Of a DNA stretch of 64,000 nt, positions 53,518 to 62,158 are shown piece by piece (within the stretch, counting starts at the first letter, position 1; every line of letters begins with the position of its first letter). The DNA is from Pseudomonas pseudonitroreducens. GTDB taxonomy: Bacteria; Pseudomonadota; Gammaproteobacteria; Pseudomonadales; Pseudomonadaceae. Made by a program: the position numbers and the translations under genes. Location of the stretch: the NCBI RefSeq assembly GCF_021603645.1, contig NZ_BQHJ01000001.1, forward strand, positions 851,701-915,700. Reading direction: 5' to 3'. The notes beneath the pieces were generated by a model. It did no database searches. It saw nothing but the letters and a program-made list of their open reading frames with translations, and was not told the DNA's origin.

Positions 53518-54858
53518 ATGACCCGAACCCTGATAGCCCTGGCGGTAGCGTCGCTGCTCGCCAGCCCCGTGGCCTTTGCCAAGCTCGATGCCGGCCAGGT
53601 GGCGCACCTGGGCACCGACCTGACACCCACCGGCGCCGAGAAAGCCGGCAATGCCGACGGCAGCATCCCCGCCTGGACCGGCGGCCTGACCCAGGCTCCG
53701 GCAGGCTTCAAGGCCGGCGGCAACTACGCCGACCCTTATGCCAGCGAAGCGCCGCTGTTCACCGTCAGCGCCGCCAACATGGCGCAGTACGCCGAGCTGC
53801 TGTCGCCGGGGCAGAAGGCGATGCTCACGACCTTCAGCGACTACAAGCTGCCGGTCTATCCGACCCACCGGAGCGCGGCGCTGCCCGACGCCGCCTACGC
53901 GGCTACTCGCCAGCAGAGCCAGGCAGTGGAGTTGCTCGCCAACGGCAACGGCCTGCAAGGCTACAGCGGCGCCAGCGTGCCGTTCCCGATCCCGAAGAAT
54001 GGCCTGGAAGCGCTGTGGAACCACCTGGCGCGCTACCGCGGCAACGGCTGGGAAACCAGCTACGCGGAGTTCGCCGTGCAGGCCAACGGCAGCTTCACGC
54101 CGCTGATTCGCCGGCAGAAGCTGGCCCCAGCGAGCGCGGTGTCCGATGCCGAGCCCAATCGCCTGCTGTACTACATCACCTACCTGACTGCGCCGGAAAG
54201 CGTGGCCGGCTCGGCCAACCTGGTGCACGAGCCGCTGGACCAGGTCAAGGAACGCCGTCTGGCCTGGACCTACAACCCCGGCCAGCGCCGCGTGCTGCGC
54301 GCGCCGGAAATCGCCTATGACAACCCGCAGCAGAACTTCGACGGCCTGCGCACCACCGACATGCTCGACATGTACAACGGCGCGCCCGACCGTTACGACT
54401 GGACCCTGGTCGGCAAGCGCGAAATGCTCATCCCGTACAACACCTACAAGCTGCAGGACCACGCGCTCAAGTACGCCGACATCGTGCGTCCGGGGCACCT
54501 CAACCAGGACCTGCTGCGTTACGAGCGTCACCGCGTCTGGGTGGTCGAGGCGAAGCTGAAGGCCGGCGAGCGGCACATCTATGCCAAGCGCACCTACTAC
54601 CTCGACGAGGACAGCTGGGCCATCGTCGCCGCCGACCTGTATGACGGCCGTGGTGAACTGTGGCGCGTACAGGAAGCCCATCCGATCCAGTTCTATGACG
54701 TCGCCATGCCCTACGCCCCCAGCGAGGTTTCCTACGACCTGCAATCGCGCCGCTACGGTGTGGTCGGGCTGCGCAACCAGGAAGCCGGCTACAACTTCAG
54801 CGCCCCCGCGCACCTGATGGACTTCAGCGCCAACGCGCTGCGCCGCATGGGCCGCTGA
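53518..54858 (+). CDS. DUF1329-family periplasmic protein
   Basis: The 446-residue exported protein (signal ending SPVAFA, about residue 20) shows DUF1329 features: LGTDLTPTGAEKAGNADGSI at the mature start, NNDGLRTTDM-like FDGLRTTDMLDMYNGAPDRY, YKLQDHALKYADIVRPGHLN and RTYYLDEDSWAIVAADLYD. The family is considered LolA/LolB-like in fold, so it may ferry a lipid-like molecule. It is cotranscribed with the DUF1302 gene (15-bp gap, GGAG at the start). Confidence 0.86.
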   Translation: MTRTLIALAVASLLASPVAFAKLDAGQVAHLGTDLTPTGAEKAGNADGSIPAWTGGLTQAPAGFKAGGNYADPYASEAPLFTVSAANMAQYAELLSPGQKAMLTTFSDYKLPVYPTHRSAALPDAAYAATRQQSQAVELLANGNGLQGYSGASVPFPIPKNGLEALWNHLARYRGNGWETSYAEFAVQANGSFTPLIRRQKLAPASAVSDAEPNRLLYYITYLTAPESVAGSANLVHEPLDQVKERRLAWTYNPGQRRVLRAPEIAYDNPQQNFDGLRTTDMLDMYNGAPDRYDWTLVGKREMLIPYNTYKLQDHALKYADIVRPGHLNQDLLRYERHRVWVVEAKLKAGERHIYAKRTYYLDEDSWAIVAADLYDGRGELWRVQEAHPIQFYDVAMPYAPSEVSYDLQSRRYGVVGLRNQEAGYNFSAPAHLMDFSANALRRMGR

Positions 54859-54885
54859 GTCCACTCCCTCACAACCCTCACCGCT

Positions 54886-54915
54886 GGGCGCCGGATGGCG
54901 CCCGGCCTGGCCGGG
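54886..54915 (+). repeat. GC-rich hairpins between DUF1329 and the next gene
   Basis: GGGCGCC (54886-54892) pairs with GGCGCCC (54897-54903), overlapping CCCGGC/GCCGGG (54901-54915). The nested structures lie 28 bp after the DUF1329 stop. They may be an mRNA-processing, attenuator or REP-like element. Confidence 0.4.
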
Positions 54916-54946
54916 TGCGCCCGGAAACAATGGAAAGGAACTGCGT

Positions 54947-56296
54947 ATGAAAGCTTTGATAAGCGCTGTCCTGCTGGCCTCCAGCGGGCTGATGGGCGTG
55001 GCCGGACAGGCCAGCGCGGCGGATGAGATCGGCGTGCCCGGGCCGCGCAACTGCTTCTTCAAGCATGGCCCGGTCAGCGGCGACCCCTATGCCAACGCCG
55101 CCTACCCGGACGCCGCCACGGCGTACTGGGCGGCGATGTTCAATACGCCCGAAGGCGCCAAGCTGGAGATCAAGGGCCAGTTCCCGCATTCGCGCTACAT
55201 CTCCTTCATCAGCTATGACGAGAAGGGCGTGCCCATCGAGTCGGTGGCCGACTACCTGATCAAGCCGCAGCCCGGCAGCACCAACCCCTTCGTCGCCGGT
55301 GCCGCGCGCGACGGCAAGCAGCGCGACTACCGCCTGACGGTGCTTAACCAGTCCCGCGATGCCGGCGAAGAAAGCATCGGCAAGCTCGAACAGGACGGCG
55401 CCGGCCGCAGCCTGCATGCGCCCACCAGCAAGGCCGGCCAGCAGATCGTGCTCTACCGCATCTACGCTTCCGACAAGGGGCTGCACCCCACCGGCGGCGT
55501 GGACGTACCCGTGCCGGTACTGACGCTCAAGGACGGCACCGTGCTCGAAGGCCAGGAAGCCTGCCAGGCCCTGCACGCCGAGCAGCCGCCGCGCCTGAAC
55601 GTTGCGGCGATCGGCATTCCCAAGTCGCAGTACCTGGCGCTGCTGAACCAGCCCGGCAAGCCCGATACGCACCCGGCCCAGGAAACCCCCGAGTGGCACA
55701 TCCAGCTCGACCGCAAGGCGCTGATCGGCATGTACACCGGTGACATCGATCCCAACGCCCGGCGCAGCGAAGGCGGCTTCTTCCCCAACCTGGACAACCA
55801 GTACATCCGCACCATCATCAACACTCGCTTCGGCGACGTACTGGTGATCCGCGGCAAGGCGCCGACCACCCCGACCACCTTCAAGGGTGACAAGCACATG
55901 GGCAGCGGCGAGATGCGCTACTGGTCGATGTGCTCCAACCAGGGCTTCGCCAACACCCGCGTCAACGACTGCGTGTTCGACGAGAAGGTGCCGCTGGATG
56001 CCAAGGGCTACTACACCATCATGGTCAGCAAGAAGAAGGACCGCCCGCGCGTCGCCCACACCGAATGCGGCATCGCCTGGCTGCCGATCGCCGATGATGG
56101 CGACGGCGTGAAGGACCCCGACGTTGCCGTCGTACAACTGCGCAACATGCTCACCTCGCCGGACTTCAAGCACGGCGTGAACAGCGTCGACAAGGACAGC
56201 GACATCGCCAAGGTGATGGGCGAGTACGCGCCGAAGGGCATGTACATGCAGCGCAACATCATCGAGACGGTGTGGACCTGCCCGAAGAAGTCCTGA
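54947..56296 (+). CDS. exported protein of unrecognised family in the RND cluster
   Basis: The 449-residue protein has a signal peptide (LLASSGLMGVAGQASA) and a mature start DEIGVPGPRNCFFKHGPVSG. Two segments resemble the beta core of DUF1214 proteins: FPHSRYISFISYDEKGVPIE and MRYWSMCSNQGFANTRVNDC, and it contains several cysteines (C35 region, CSNQG, NDCVF, HTECGI, WTCPKK). This may be a distant duplicated DUF1214-like protein. It is the last gene of the RND/DUF1302/DUF1329 strand and is followed by a terminator. No function is proposed. Confidence 0.7.
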   Translation: MKALISAVLLASSGLMGVAGQASAADEIGVPGPRNCFFKHGPVSGDPYANAAYPDAATAYWAAMFNTPEGAKLEIKGQFPHSRYISFISYDEKGVPIESVADYLIKPQPGSTNPFVAGAARDGKQRDYRLTVLNQSRDAGEESIGKLEQDGAGRSLHAPTSKAGQQIVLYRIYASDKGLHPTGGVDVPVPVLTLKDGTVLEGQEACQALHAEQPPRLNVAAIGIPKSQYLALLNQPGKPDTHPAQETPEWHIQLDRKALIGMYTGDIDPNARRSEGGFFPNLDNQYIRTIINTRFGDVLVIRGKAPTTPTTFKGDKHMGSGEMRYWSMCSNQGFANTRVNDCVFDEKVPLDAKGYYTIMVSKKKDRPRVAHTECGIAWLPIADDGDGVKDPDVAVVQLRNMLTSPDFKHGVNSVDKDSDIAKVMGEYAPKGMYMQRNIIETVWTCPKKS

Positions 56297-56344
56297 TCGC
56301 GCTTTCGAGTCCGCGTCCGGCAAGCGGAGCCGGACCTGCCAACG

Positions 56345-56394
56345 AAGGCCTCTGCCTCATCGACAACCGGTGATGCAGGGGCCTTTGTGCTTTT
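56345..56394 (+). terminator. intrinsic terminator of the RND/DUF1302/DUF1329 unit
   Basis: AAGGCC (56345-56350) pairs with GGCCTT (56380-56385), and the stem continues inward through CTGC/GCAG, followed by TGTGCTTTT. This is a strong terminator for the plus-strand unit. Confidence 0.75.
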
Positions 56395-56451
56395 GCGCAG
56401 CGGGTGCGCGGGATTGTCAGGTTTGGCGGGGCGGGTGGCGCGGAGGAGGGG

Positions 56452-56481
56452 AAAGTCCTGCCCCCGCGAGAGGGGCAGGAC
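56452..56481 (-). terminator. intrinsic terminator of the DUF1254 gene
   Basis: GTCCTGCCCC (56455-56464) and GGGGCAGGAC (56472-56481) form a perfect 10-bp stem with a 7-nt loop; on the minus strand TTT follows. It lies 7 bp after the stop of the minus-strand DUF1254 gene. Confidence 0.75.
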
Positions 56482-56487
56482 GCGCCG

Positions 56488-57786
56488 TCACTGTTTGACG
56501 ACCTCGATGGCCGGGAATTTGTAGCTGCCCTGCTGCACCGCTTTGCTCGGGCCGTACAGGCGCATGATGATGTAGGCATCCTTCTCGGGGATCGGCAGGA
56601 AGTTCGGGTCGTTGGCGTCGCCCTTGGCGCTCAGCTCGATGGTGTAGTTGCCATCGGCGTCCGGCTTCAGCGTGCGGTCGCCACGGCTGTGGCGGTTGAG
56701 CTCGTTGTGCGCCATGAAGCGGTTGTCGGTGCCGTAGACGGTGAACGACCAGAACTGGCTGACGTCCGGCGCCTTGAAGGTCATGCGGTAGGACTTGCCG
56801 TTGGCGCCGTTGATCGGCTTGCCGTCGCTGCCTTTCACTGCCTGGAGGTAGGTGCTTTCTTCCGGCGGCAGCCCCCACTGGCCGAGATAGGTGCCCACGG
56901 CGAACAGATCACGGGCGCCGTCGCCCAGTTGTTCGCGGGTGCCCAGCGACTTCTCGGAACTGGTCAGGGTCGGGCCGAGCTCCTTGATGTGCTTCATGCC
57001 CAGCTCTTCACCTTTCTTGGCGGCGGCCAGTTGCTCCTGGCTGAAGTTTTCCTTGCAGGGCTCCAGGCCTTCGGCCTTGTACTGGCTCAGCCACTTCTGG
57101 TCGGCCTTGCCCATGCTGCCATCGCACAGCACGAAGTTGACCCGCTGCAGCCAGTTGGTCTTCGCCGGGTCCGGGTAGGTGCGCTGCTTTTCCTTGGGGC
57201 CGCGCTCGCCCAGGTACGCCGAGAGCGTCCGCACGTTCCAGTCGTCCATGTACTTGAGCGCCACCTTGGTGTCTTCCGGGCCGGTGGCCATGATCCGTCC
57301 CATCAGCTTGACCAGGTTGGAGTCGACGCGGATCACCTCGTCGACGCTGCCCGGCACTTCGCCTTTCCAGTCCTGCGCGGCGAACATGAAGTGGCCGCCT
57401 TTGTTGCCGTGGGTGCGCGAGCCGATCATGGTCACGGTGTAGTGGCCCATGTCCATGGTGTGCAGGACCCAGTAACGGCCCTTGTCCATGTCCGGGACGC
57501 TGACGATCACCGGTTCCGCGGCAACGTCCAGCCAGCCCATCAGGTGCAGCGTGTCGTTGTTGATGGTCGGGTGGTCGGTGTAGGTGTCGTCGGCCAGGTG
57601 GCGGATGTTCTGGAAGCGATTGAGCGGCGTGTGGGTCTTGACCGCTGTCTCATAGAAGAACTTGTACGCCTCGTCGATGGAGTAACCGTAGAGGTAGGCG
57701 TCTTCGGCCTGTTTGTCGGATATCTGGGCATAGGCGGCGGGGATCGCAAGGGAAAGCAGGGACGCAGCGAAGATCAACGGTTTCAT
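56488..57786 (-). CDS. exported DUF1254 plus DUF1214 protein
   Basis: The 432-residue protein has a signal peptide (LIFAASLLSLAIPAAYA) and two domains: DUF1254 (AYLYGYSIDEAYKFFYETAV; NNDTLHLMGWLDVAAEPVIV; GRYWVLHTMDMGHYTVTMIG) and DUF1214 (VSQFWSFTVYGTDNRFMAHN; EKDAYIIMRLYGPSKAVQQG). The ATG at 57786 has AGGAG; a GTG six bases earlier does not. It is longer than the DUF1254 protein at 43409. It is divergent from the cupin operon across a 496-bp region with two tandem regulatory sites. Biochemical role unknown. Confidence 0.86.
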   Translation of the reverse strand: MKPLIFAASLLSLAIPAAYAQISDKQAEDAYLYGYSIDEAYKFFYETAVKTHTPLNRFQNIRHLADDTYTDHPTINNDTLHLMGWLDVAAEPVIVSVPDMDKGRYWVLHTMDMGHYTVTMIGSRTHGNKGGHFMFAAQDWKGEVPGSVDEVIRVDSNLVKLMGRIMATGPEDTKVALKYMDDWNVRTLSAYLGERGPKEKQRTYPDPAKTNWLQRVNFVLCDGSMGKADQKWLSQYKAEGLEPCKENFSQEQLAAAKKGEELGMKHIKELGPTLTSSEKSLGTREQLGDGARDLFAVGTYLGQWGLPPEESTYLQAVKGSDGKPINGANGKSYRMTFKAPDVSQFWSFTVYGTDNRFMAHNELNRHSRGDRTLKPDADGNYTIELSAKGDANDPNFLPIPEKDAYIIMRLYGPSKAVQQGSYKFPAIEVVKQ

Positions 57787-57998
57787 GGACACTCCTGTTG
57801 TATTGCCTGGAATCTTCAGTACCAGTGGGGCGATCGACGGGGATTTTCCGGCTGAACGGAATGCCCATGGGCGGCAAATCAGACCGGGTCAGTGGAGTCT
57901 AGCCACAGGTTTGCAAGTTGCCGGGGCGCTTCCGTTGATTCGGATCGATCGCTATTCAGGTAGCACCGACCGTTGCGCGAAGTAAATGCTTGAACAGC

Positions 57999-58061
57999 GC
58001 TGGCGGGGCTGAATTTTCAGCTGGCACGAAAGGGCAAATCGGCGGCGGCAAATGACAAGAA
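57999..58061 (+). promoter_or_regulatory. tandem 21-bp AraC-type sites (site B)
   Basis: Units beginning at 58020 and 58041 follow the core consensus SCTGRCGTSAAATGACAA (GCTGGCACGAAAGGGCAA and GGCGGCGGCAAATGACAA). A third unit in the same 21-bp register begins at 57999 with GCTGGC but is otherwise weak. The phasing is exact, which supports a real protein-binding array. Confidence 0.55.
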
Positions 58062-58163
58062 TGGCGCGCGGCAGCAGGCAACAATGCGGAGGGCAATGCC
58101 CGCTCTGGTTGCCGGCTGAGCGCAGCTCCGGCACTGCCTTGGCCACGGGCTTTCATGCTCTGC

Positions 58164-58205
58164 GCTGGCGGCAAATGCCAAGTGCCTGACGTGAAGTGAC
58201 AATTC
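58164..58205 (+). promoter_or_regulatory. tandem 21-bp AraC-type sites (site C)
   Basis: Units at 58164 (GCTGGCGGCAAATGCCAA) and 58185 (CCTGACGTGAAGTGACAA) are adjacent 21-bp direct repeats, ending 77 bp upstream of the cupin start. The second unit is very similar to the second unit of site A (CCTGACGTGAAAAGCCAA). Probable activator sites for the cupin-SDR-ADH operon. Confidence 0.7.
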
Positions 58206-58282
58206 TTCGGGAAGGCGTCGCCGCAGTATGGCGACAGGGCGCAGAAGCCGCCCCGTCAATTGCCTGCCTGAGGAGAACAACA

Positions 58283-58801
58283 ATGCCAATGCCTACTCCC
58301 GTCTTCGAGCACAAGGAACTGCTCACCCTCAACACCCGCGAACTGCCGATCTACAAGGACGCCCTCGCGCCGTACTTCCCCGGTGTCGACGTACAGCCGC
58401 TGTACCTGGACCCGAACCTGGGCGTGTGGACCCTGCGGGTGATCTTCCAGCCCGGCGTGCGCCTGCCTTGCCACTACCACACCGGCCCGGTGCACCTGTT
58501 CACCCTGAGCGGCCAGTGGAACTACGTGGAATACCCGGACCAGCCGCAAACCGCCGGCTGCTACCTCTATGAGCCGGGTGGCTCGATCCACACCTTCAGC
58601 GTGCCGGCGGACAACACCGAGCCGACCGACACCGTGATGGTGGTGCATGGCGCCAACATCAACTTCGACCAGGACGGCAACTTCGTGAATGTCATGGACG
58701 CCACCGACATCATGCAGCTCATCGATCGCCTGGTGGCCGAGCGCGGCCTTGACCCGGCGCGCTATATCCGCCCTGGCCACGCAGGCTACAGCGTCGGCTG
58801 A
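58283..58801 (+). CDS. cupin protein, 2,4'-dihydroxyacetophenone dioxygenase family
   Basis: The 172-residue single-domain cupin has putative metal ligands H64 and H66 (LPCHYHTGPVHLF), H103 (GGSIHTFSVP) and a nearby E83. Its size and sequence style match the 2,4'-dihydroxyacetophenone dioxygenase group of C-C bond-cleaving cupins, but the substrate need not be the same. The ATG at 58283 follows GAGGAG. It is the first gene of an operon with an SDR and a zinc alcohol dehydrogenase, downstream of tandem AraC-type sites. Confidence 0.78.
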   Translation: MPMPTPVFEHKELLTLNTRELPIYKDALAPYFPGVDVQPLYLDPNLGVWTLRVIFQPGVRLPCHYHTGPVHLFTLSGQWNYVEYPDQPQTAGCYLYEPGGSIHTFSVPADNTEPTDTVMVVHGANINFDQDGNFVNVMDATDIMQLIDRLVAERGLDPARYIRPGHAGYSVG

Positions 58802-58859
58802 ATCCGGTAGACGGGTGCCCGTGCACCCGTCCTTCACGAACATTCCTGGAGCGTGCTCG

Positions 58860-59882
58860 ATGGGCCATCCTGCAATGCCGGTCGGGGCACAGGGGCAAAC
58901 CCCTGAAGTGCCGCGTTCGGTCTTCATCACCGGCGCCAGCGGCTTCATCGGCCAGGCGCTGGCCAAGCGGTATCGTGCGCTGGGCACCGAAGTGCGCGGC
59001 ATGGACCTGCGCGCCGACCCCGCCAATGGGGTTGTCGCGGGTGACCTGACACGCCCGCAGCAGTGGGCCGAACAGGCCCGCGGCTGCGAGCTGTTCATCA
59101 ATACGGCGGCGGTGGTGTCGCTGGCCGCGTCGTGGAAGCAATACCGCGAAGTGTCGGTGCGTGGCGTGCGCAACTGCCTGGACGTCGCCATCCAGAGTGG
59201 AACCAAGCGCTTCGTGCAGTTCTCATCCATTGCCGCGCTGGGCTGGCAGTACCCCGAGCAGGCCGACGAGCGCTGCGACGTGGTCATCGGCGAGCAATAC
59301 CGCTACGGCGTGGCCAAGGGCGCGAGCGAGCACCTGGTGCTGGCGGCCCACGCTGCCAGGGAAATCGACTGCACCATCGTCAGGCCGGGCGATGTCTACG
59401 GCCCCGGCTCGCGCGCCTGGCTCAGCGAGCCGCTGAAGATGGCCAGGGCCGGCGCACTGATCCTGCCCAACGGCGGTTCCGGCCGCTGGACGCCGGTCTA
59501 CATCGACGACCTGCTGGACGGCGTGATGCTGGCGGCGGGCCTCGCCCAGGGCAAGGGCCAGGTCTTCCACATCAGTGCGGCAGAGGACGTCAGCTGCAAG
59601 GAATTCTTCAGCCATCACTGGCGCTGGGCGGGCCGCTCCGGCTCGCCGCGCAGCCTGCCACTGGGCCTGGCGACGGCGCTGACCCGGGGCATCTGGGGCG
59701 TCAATCGGCTGCTCGGGCGCCACGACGAAGTCACCCCGGACGCCATGTACATGTTTTCCCGCACGGGCGGCATTTCCATTGCCAAGGCACGACAGATGCT
59801 CGGCTATGCGCCGAAGGTCAGCCTGGACGAAGGGCTGCGCCGCTCCGAAGCCTGGCTGCGCGAAGTCGGCCAACTGAGCTGA
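58860..59882 (+). CDS. NAD-dependent epimerase/dehydratase (3-beta-HSD-like extended SDR)
   Basis: The 340-residue extended SDR has the dinucleotide motif TGASGFIG near residue 24 and the catalytic YGVAK, with FSSIAALGW upstream as the Ser element. It resembles 3-beta-hydroxysteroid dehydrogenase/isomerase-like and sterol-type SDRs (GDVYGPGSR; PVYIDDLLDGV). The ATG at 58860 follows GGAG, 58 bp after the cupin gene. Steroid, terpenoid or other hydroxylated ring substrates are plausible; the sequence alone does not decide. Confidence 0.82.
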   Translation: MGHPAMPVGAQGQTPEVPRSVFITGASGFIGQALAKRYRALGTEVRGMDLRADPANGVVAGDLTRPQQWAEQARGCELFINTAAVVSLAASWKQYREVSVRGVRNCLDVAIQSGTKRFVQFSSIAALGWQYPEQADERCDVVIGEQYRYGVAKGASEHLVLAAHAAREIDCTIVRPGDVYGPGSRAWLSEPLKMARAGALILPNGGSGRWTPVYIDDLLDGVMLAAGLAQGKGQVFHISAAEDVSCKEFFSHHWRWAGRSGSPRSLPLGLATALTRGIWGVNRLLGRHDEVTPDAMYMFSRTGGISIAKARQMLGYAPKVSLDEGLRRSEAWLREVGQLS

Positions 59883-59933
59883 TTGTTCACGCCGCCCATC
59901 GCGGTGGCCAACCCCTGGATATGGAGACGCTCA

Positions 59934-61013
59934 ATGAAAGCTGTCGTGATGCGCGACAAGCAGCTGCAGGTCGATTCGCTGGCCAACCCCGAGCCGGGGC
60001 AGGGCGAGGTGCTGGTCAAGACCCTGGCCTGCGGTATCTGCGGTTCGGACCTGCACATGTTCCACCACTGCGAGCACGTGCTCGCCAACTTCAAGCGCGG
60101 CAACATCCCGATCGCCTTCGATGATCGTCAGGATGTGGTGTTCGGCCACGAATACTGCGCCGAGATTCTCGACCACGGACCGGGCAGCGAGCGCAAGCTC
60201 AAGGTCGGCACCCGCGTCTGTTCGCTGCCGTTCGTGATCACCCCGCAGCAGTTCCATCACATCGGTTTCTCCAACCGCTACCCCGGTGGCTACGGCGAGC
60301 AGATGGTGCTGGCCGAGCAGATGCTGCTGCCGGTGCCCGGCGACCTGCCGGCGGACATTGCCGCGCTGACCGAGCCGCTGACCGTCGCCGCCCACGCGGT
60401 GAACCGCGCGCAGCTCGACGGCAGCGAAGTGCCGGTGGTCATCGGTTGTGGCCCCATCGGCCTGGCGATGATCGCCATCCTCAAGTCACGCGGCATTGGC
60501 CCGGTGGTGGCGGCGGACTTCAGCGCCGGCCGTCGTGCGCTGGCGGAGAAGATGGGCGCGGACGTGGTGGTCAACCCCGCCGAGCAATCGCCCTATGCGT
60601 CGTGGCTGGAAGTGGCCGCACCTGCCGGCTACGACATCAATGGCCCCATGGCGCTGCTCGGACTCGGTCCGCAACCCAGGCCGTGCGTGGTGTTCGAGTG
60701 CGTTGGCGTACCGGGGCTGATCCAGCAGGTGATCCAGAACGCACCGCCGCGCTCGCGACTGATCGTGGTGGGCGTGTGCATGGAGAGCGACCGCATCGAG
60801 CCGCTGATCGGCATCGGCAAGGAAATGAACGTGCACTTCTCCTTCGGCTACACCGGCGAGGAGTTTGCGCAGACGCTTCACGCGCTGGCCGATGGCAAGC
60901 TCGACGGCGCGCCGATGATCACCGCGCGGGTGAAGCTGGATGGCGTGGCCGATGCCTTCGGCGCGCTGGCCCAGCCGGACCAGCAGGCGAAGATCATCAT
61001 CACCTACGACTGA
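59934..61013 (+). CDS. zinc-dependent MDR alcohol dehydrogenase
   Basis: The 359-residue protein has the catalytic zinc site C36 (CGICGSD), H72/E73 (GHEYCAEI) and the cofactor motif VIGCGPIGLA. The structural-zinc cysteine loop normally following is absent (VCSLPFVITPQQFHHIGFSN instead), so it belongs to the one-zinc MDR type. The ATG at 59934 has GGAG upstream. Its last 10 bp overlap the end of the convergent AraC gene. It probably oxidises an alcohol produced or used by the neighbouring SDR/cupin steps. Confidence 0.85.
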   Translation: MKAVVMRDKQLQVDSLANPEPGQGEVLVKTLACGICGSDLHMFHHCEHVLANFKRGNIPIAFDDRQDVVFGHEYCAEILDHGPGSERKLKVGTRVCSLPFVITPQQFHHIGFSNRYPGGYGEQMVLAEQMLLPVPGDLPADIAALTEPLTVAAHAVNRAQLDGSEVPVVIGCGPIGLAMIAILKSRGIGPVVAADFSAGRRALAEKMGADVVVNPAEQSPYASWLEVAAPAGYDINGPMALLGLGPQPRPCVVFECVGVPGLIQQVIQNAPPRSRLIVVGVCMESDRIEPLIGIGKEMNVHFSFGYTGEEFAQTLHALADGKLDGAPMITARVKLDGVADAFGALAQPDQQAKIIITYD

Positions 61014-62035
61014 CCCTGTACCGCCGCCCCGGCGCGCAATTGCGCGCGCCGTTCCCGCGGAGGCGTCCCGTACCAGCGCCGGCAGGCGCGGTTGAACGAG
61101 CTCTGCTCGGCATAGCCGAGCAGGCCGGCCACCTGGGCCATGGGCATCTGCGCCTCGCTCAGGTAGAGGTCGGCCAGCTCGCGACGGACACTCTCGACCA
61201 TCGCCTCGAAAACCCGATCGCTTTCGGCCAGCCGGCGCTGCAGCGAGCGCTCGCGCATCCCGAGTTGCTCGGCGATCAGCGGCAGGGCGCAACGTTGCGT
61301 GGGCAGCAAGCGGCGGATCGCATCCTCTACCTGCGTATGAATCTCCAGCGGCTGGTGCGCCCCCAGGCTGCTGATGTACTCCACCATGGTGTCGTGCAAC
61401 TGGCGGTTGTGCTGGTCGATCGGCTTGCTCAGCTGCTCCGGCAGCAATACCAGTGCCGTGCAGGCCTGGCCGAAGTGCACGCGCGCCCCGAAGAAACGCT
61501 GGTAACGAGCCTGGGGAAGATGGGCCTCGGTACGTGACAACACCGCATGCGGTTTGAAGCCCGGCCCGTAGAGCATCTGCAGGGTCTTGAACATCACGCC
61601 CAGGGACAGTTCGATGATCTGTGTCTGCCTTGGCAGCGGGCGCAGGCGCAGTTCGTAGATGAGGTGGGGCCGCTCGGGGTCCGTTTCACTGTCCAGGTAC
61701 ACCAGCACGCCGGGGCTGTAGGTGTGCAGGAAGCGGGTGATCGCCGCCAGCGCCTCGCCGACGTTGCGCGCGTTCTGCCCGACCACGGCGAGCGGCCCGA
61801 GGATGGTGATGCTCTGCCGTTCGGCCAGGCGCAGGCCGAAGTCCGGGCAGTCCAGACGCTCGGCGCACAGCTCGAGCAAATTGATCATGGCGCGGTAGGG
61901 AATCACCGCCGAGCCGTTGTCCAGCAACTTCGGCTCGATCCTTACCTGGCGCAGCAGCGAGTCGGGATCACCGCCCAGGTCGGTGACCAGTTCGGGAAAT
62001 CCGGTGAGCGAGGTGACTCTGATCAGGGCGGTCAT
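61004..62035 (-). CDS. AraC-family regulator, candidate activator of the 21-bp-site regulon
   Basis: The 343-residue protein has the arabinose-binding-type N-terminal domain and a C-terminal double helix-turn-helix (LIAEQLGMRERSLQRRLAES; AQVAGLLGYAEQSSFNRACR, about 255-325). Its gene lies convergent with the ADH gene (10-bp overlap) and divergent from the truncated DUF1302 gene, with tandem 21-bp sites between. Proximity makes it the best candidate to bind sites A-D. The ATG at 62035 starts a normal N-terminus; longer frames are unsupported. Confidence 0.86.
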   Translation of the reverse strand: MTALIRVTSLTGFPELVTDLGGDPDSLLRQVRIEPKLLDNGSAVIPYRAMINLLELCAERLDCPDFGLRLAERQSITILGPLAVVGQNARNVGEALAAITRFLHTYSPGVLVYLDSETDPERPHLIYELRLRPLPRQTQIIELSLGVMFKTLQMLYGPGFKPHAVLSRTEAHLPQARYQRFFGARVHFGQACTALVLLPEQLSKPIDQHNRQLHDTMVEYISSLGAHQPLEIHTQVEDAIRRLLPTQRCALPLIAEQLGMRERSLQRRLAESDRVFEAMVESVRRELADLYLSEAQMPMAQVAGLLGYAEQSSFNRACRRWYGTPPRERRAQLRAGAAVQGQS

Positions 62036-62158
62036 GGTCGCGTAGTTCTCTGCGTTCGAAAGCCGCTCAGCGGGCGCCGAGGTCGGGCTGCAAAGCCACG
62101 GATGGCGTGCGCTGGCATCTTCTTGGGTTTTTATCGCAGGCAACAGGATTATTCGACC

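Larger units (their letters stand above)
57787..58282. other. divergent intergenic region with two tandem-site clusters
   Basis: The 496-bp region between the DUF1254 gene (minus) and the cupin operon (plus) contains tandem 21-bp units at 57999-58061 and 58164-58205 and no supported gene. The cupin-proximal pair ends 77 bp before that start codon. The other set may act on either promoter, although its orientation is plus-strand. Confidence 0.6.

Noticed and set aside
51634-55062. 1142-codon minus-strand open frame
   Set aside because: It is the longest frame but antisense to DUF1302 and DUF1329 genes with clear signal peptides and ribosome binding sites; no motif was recognised.
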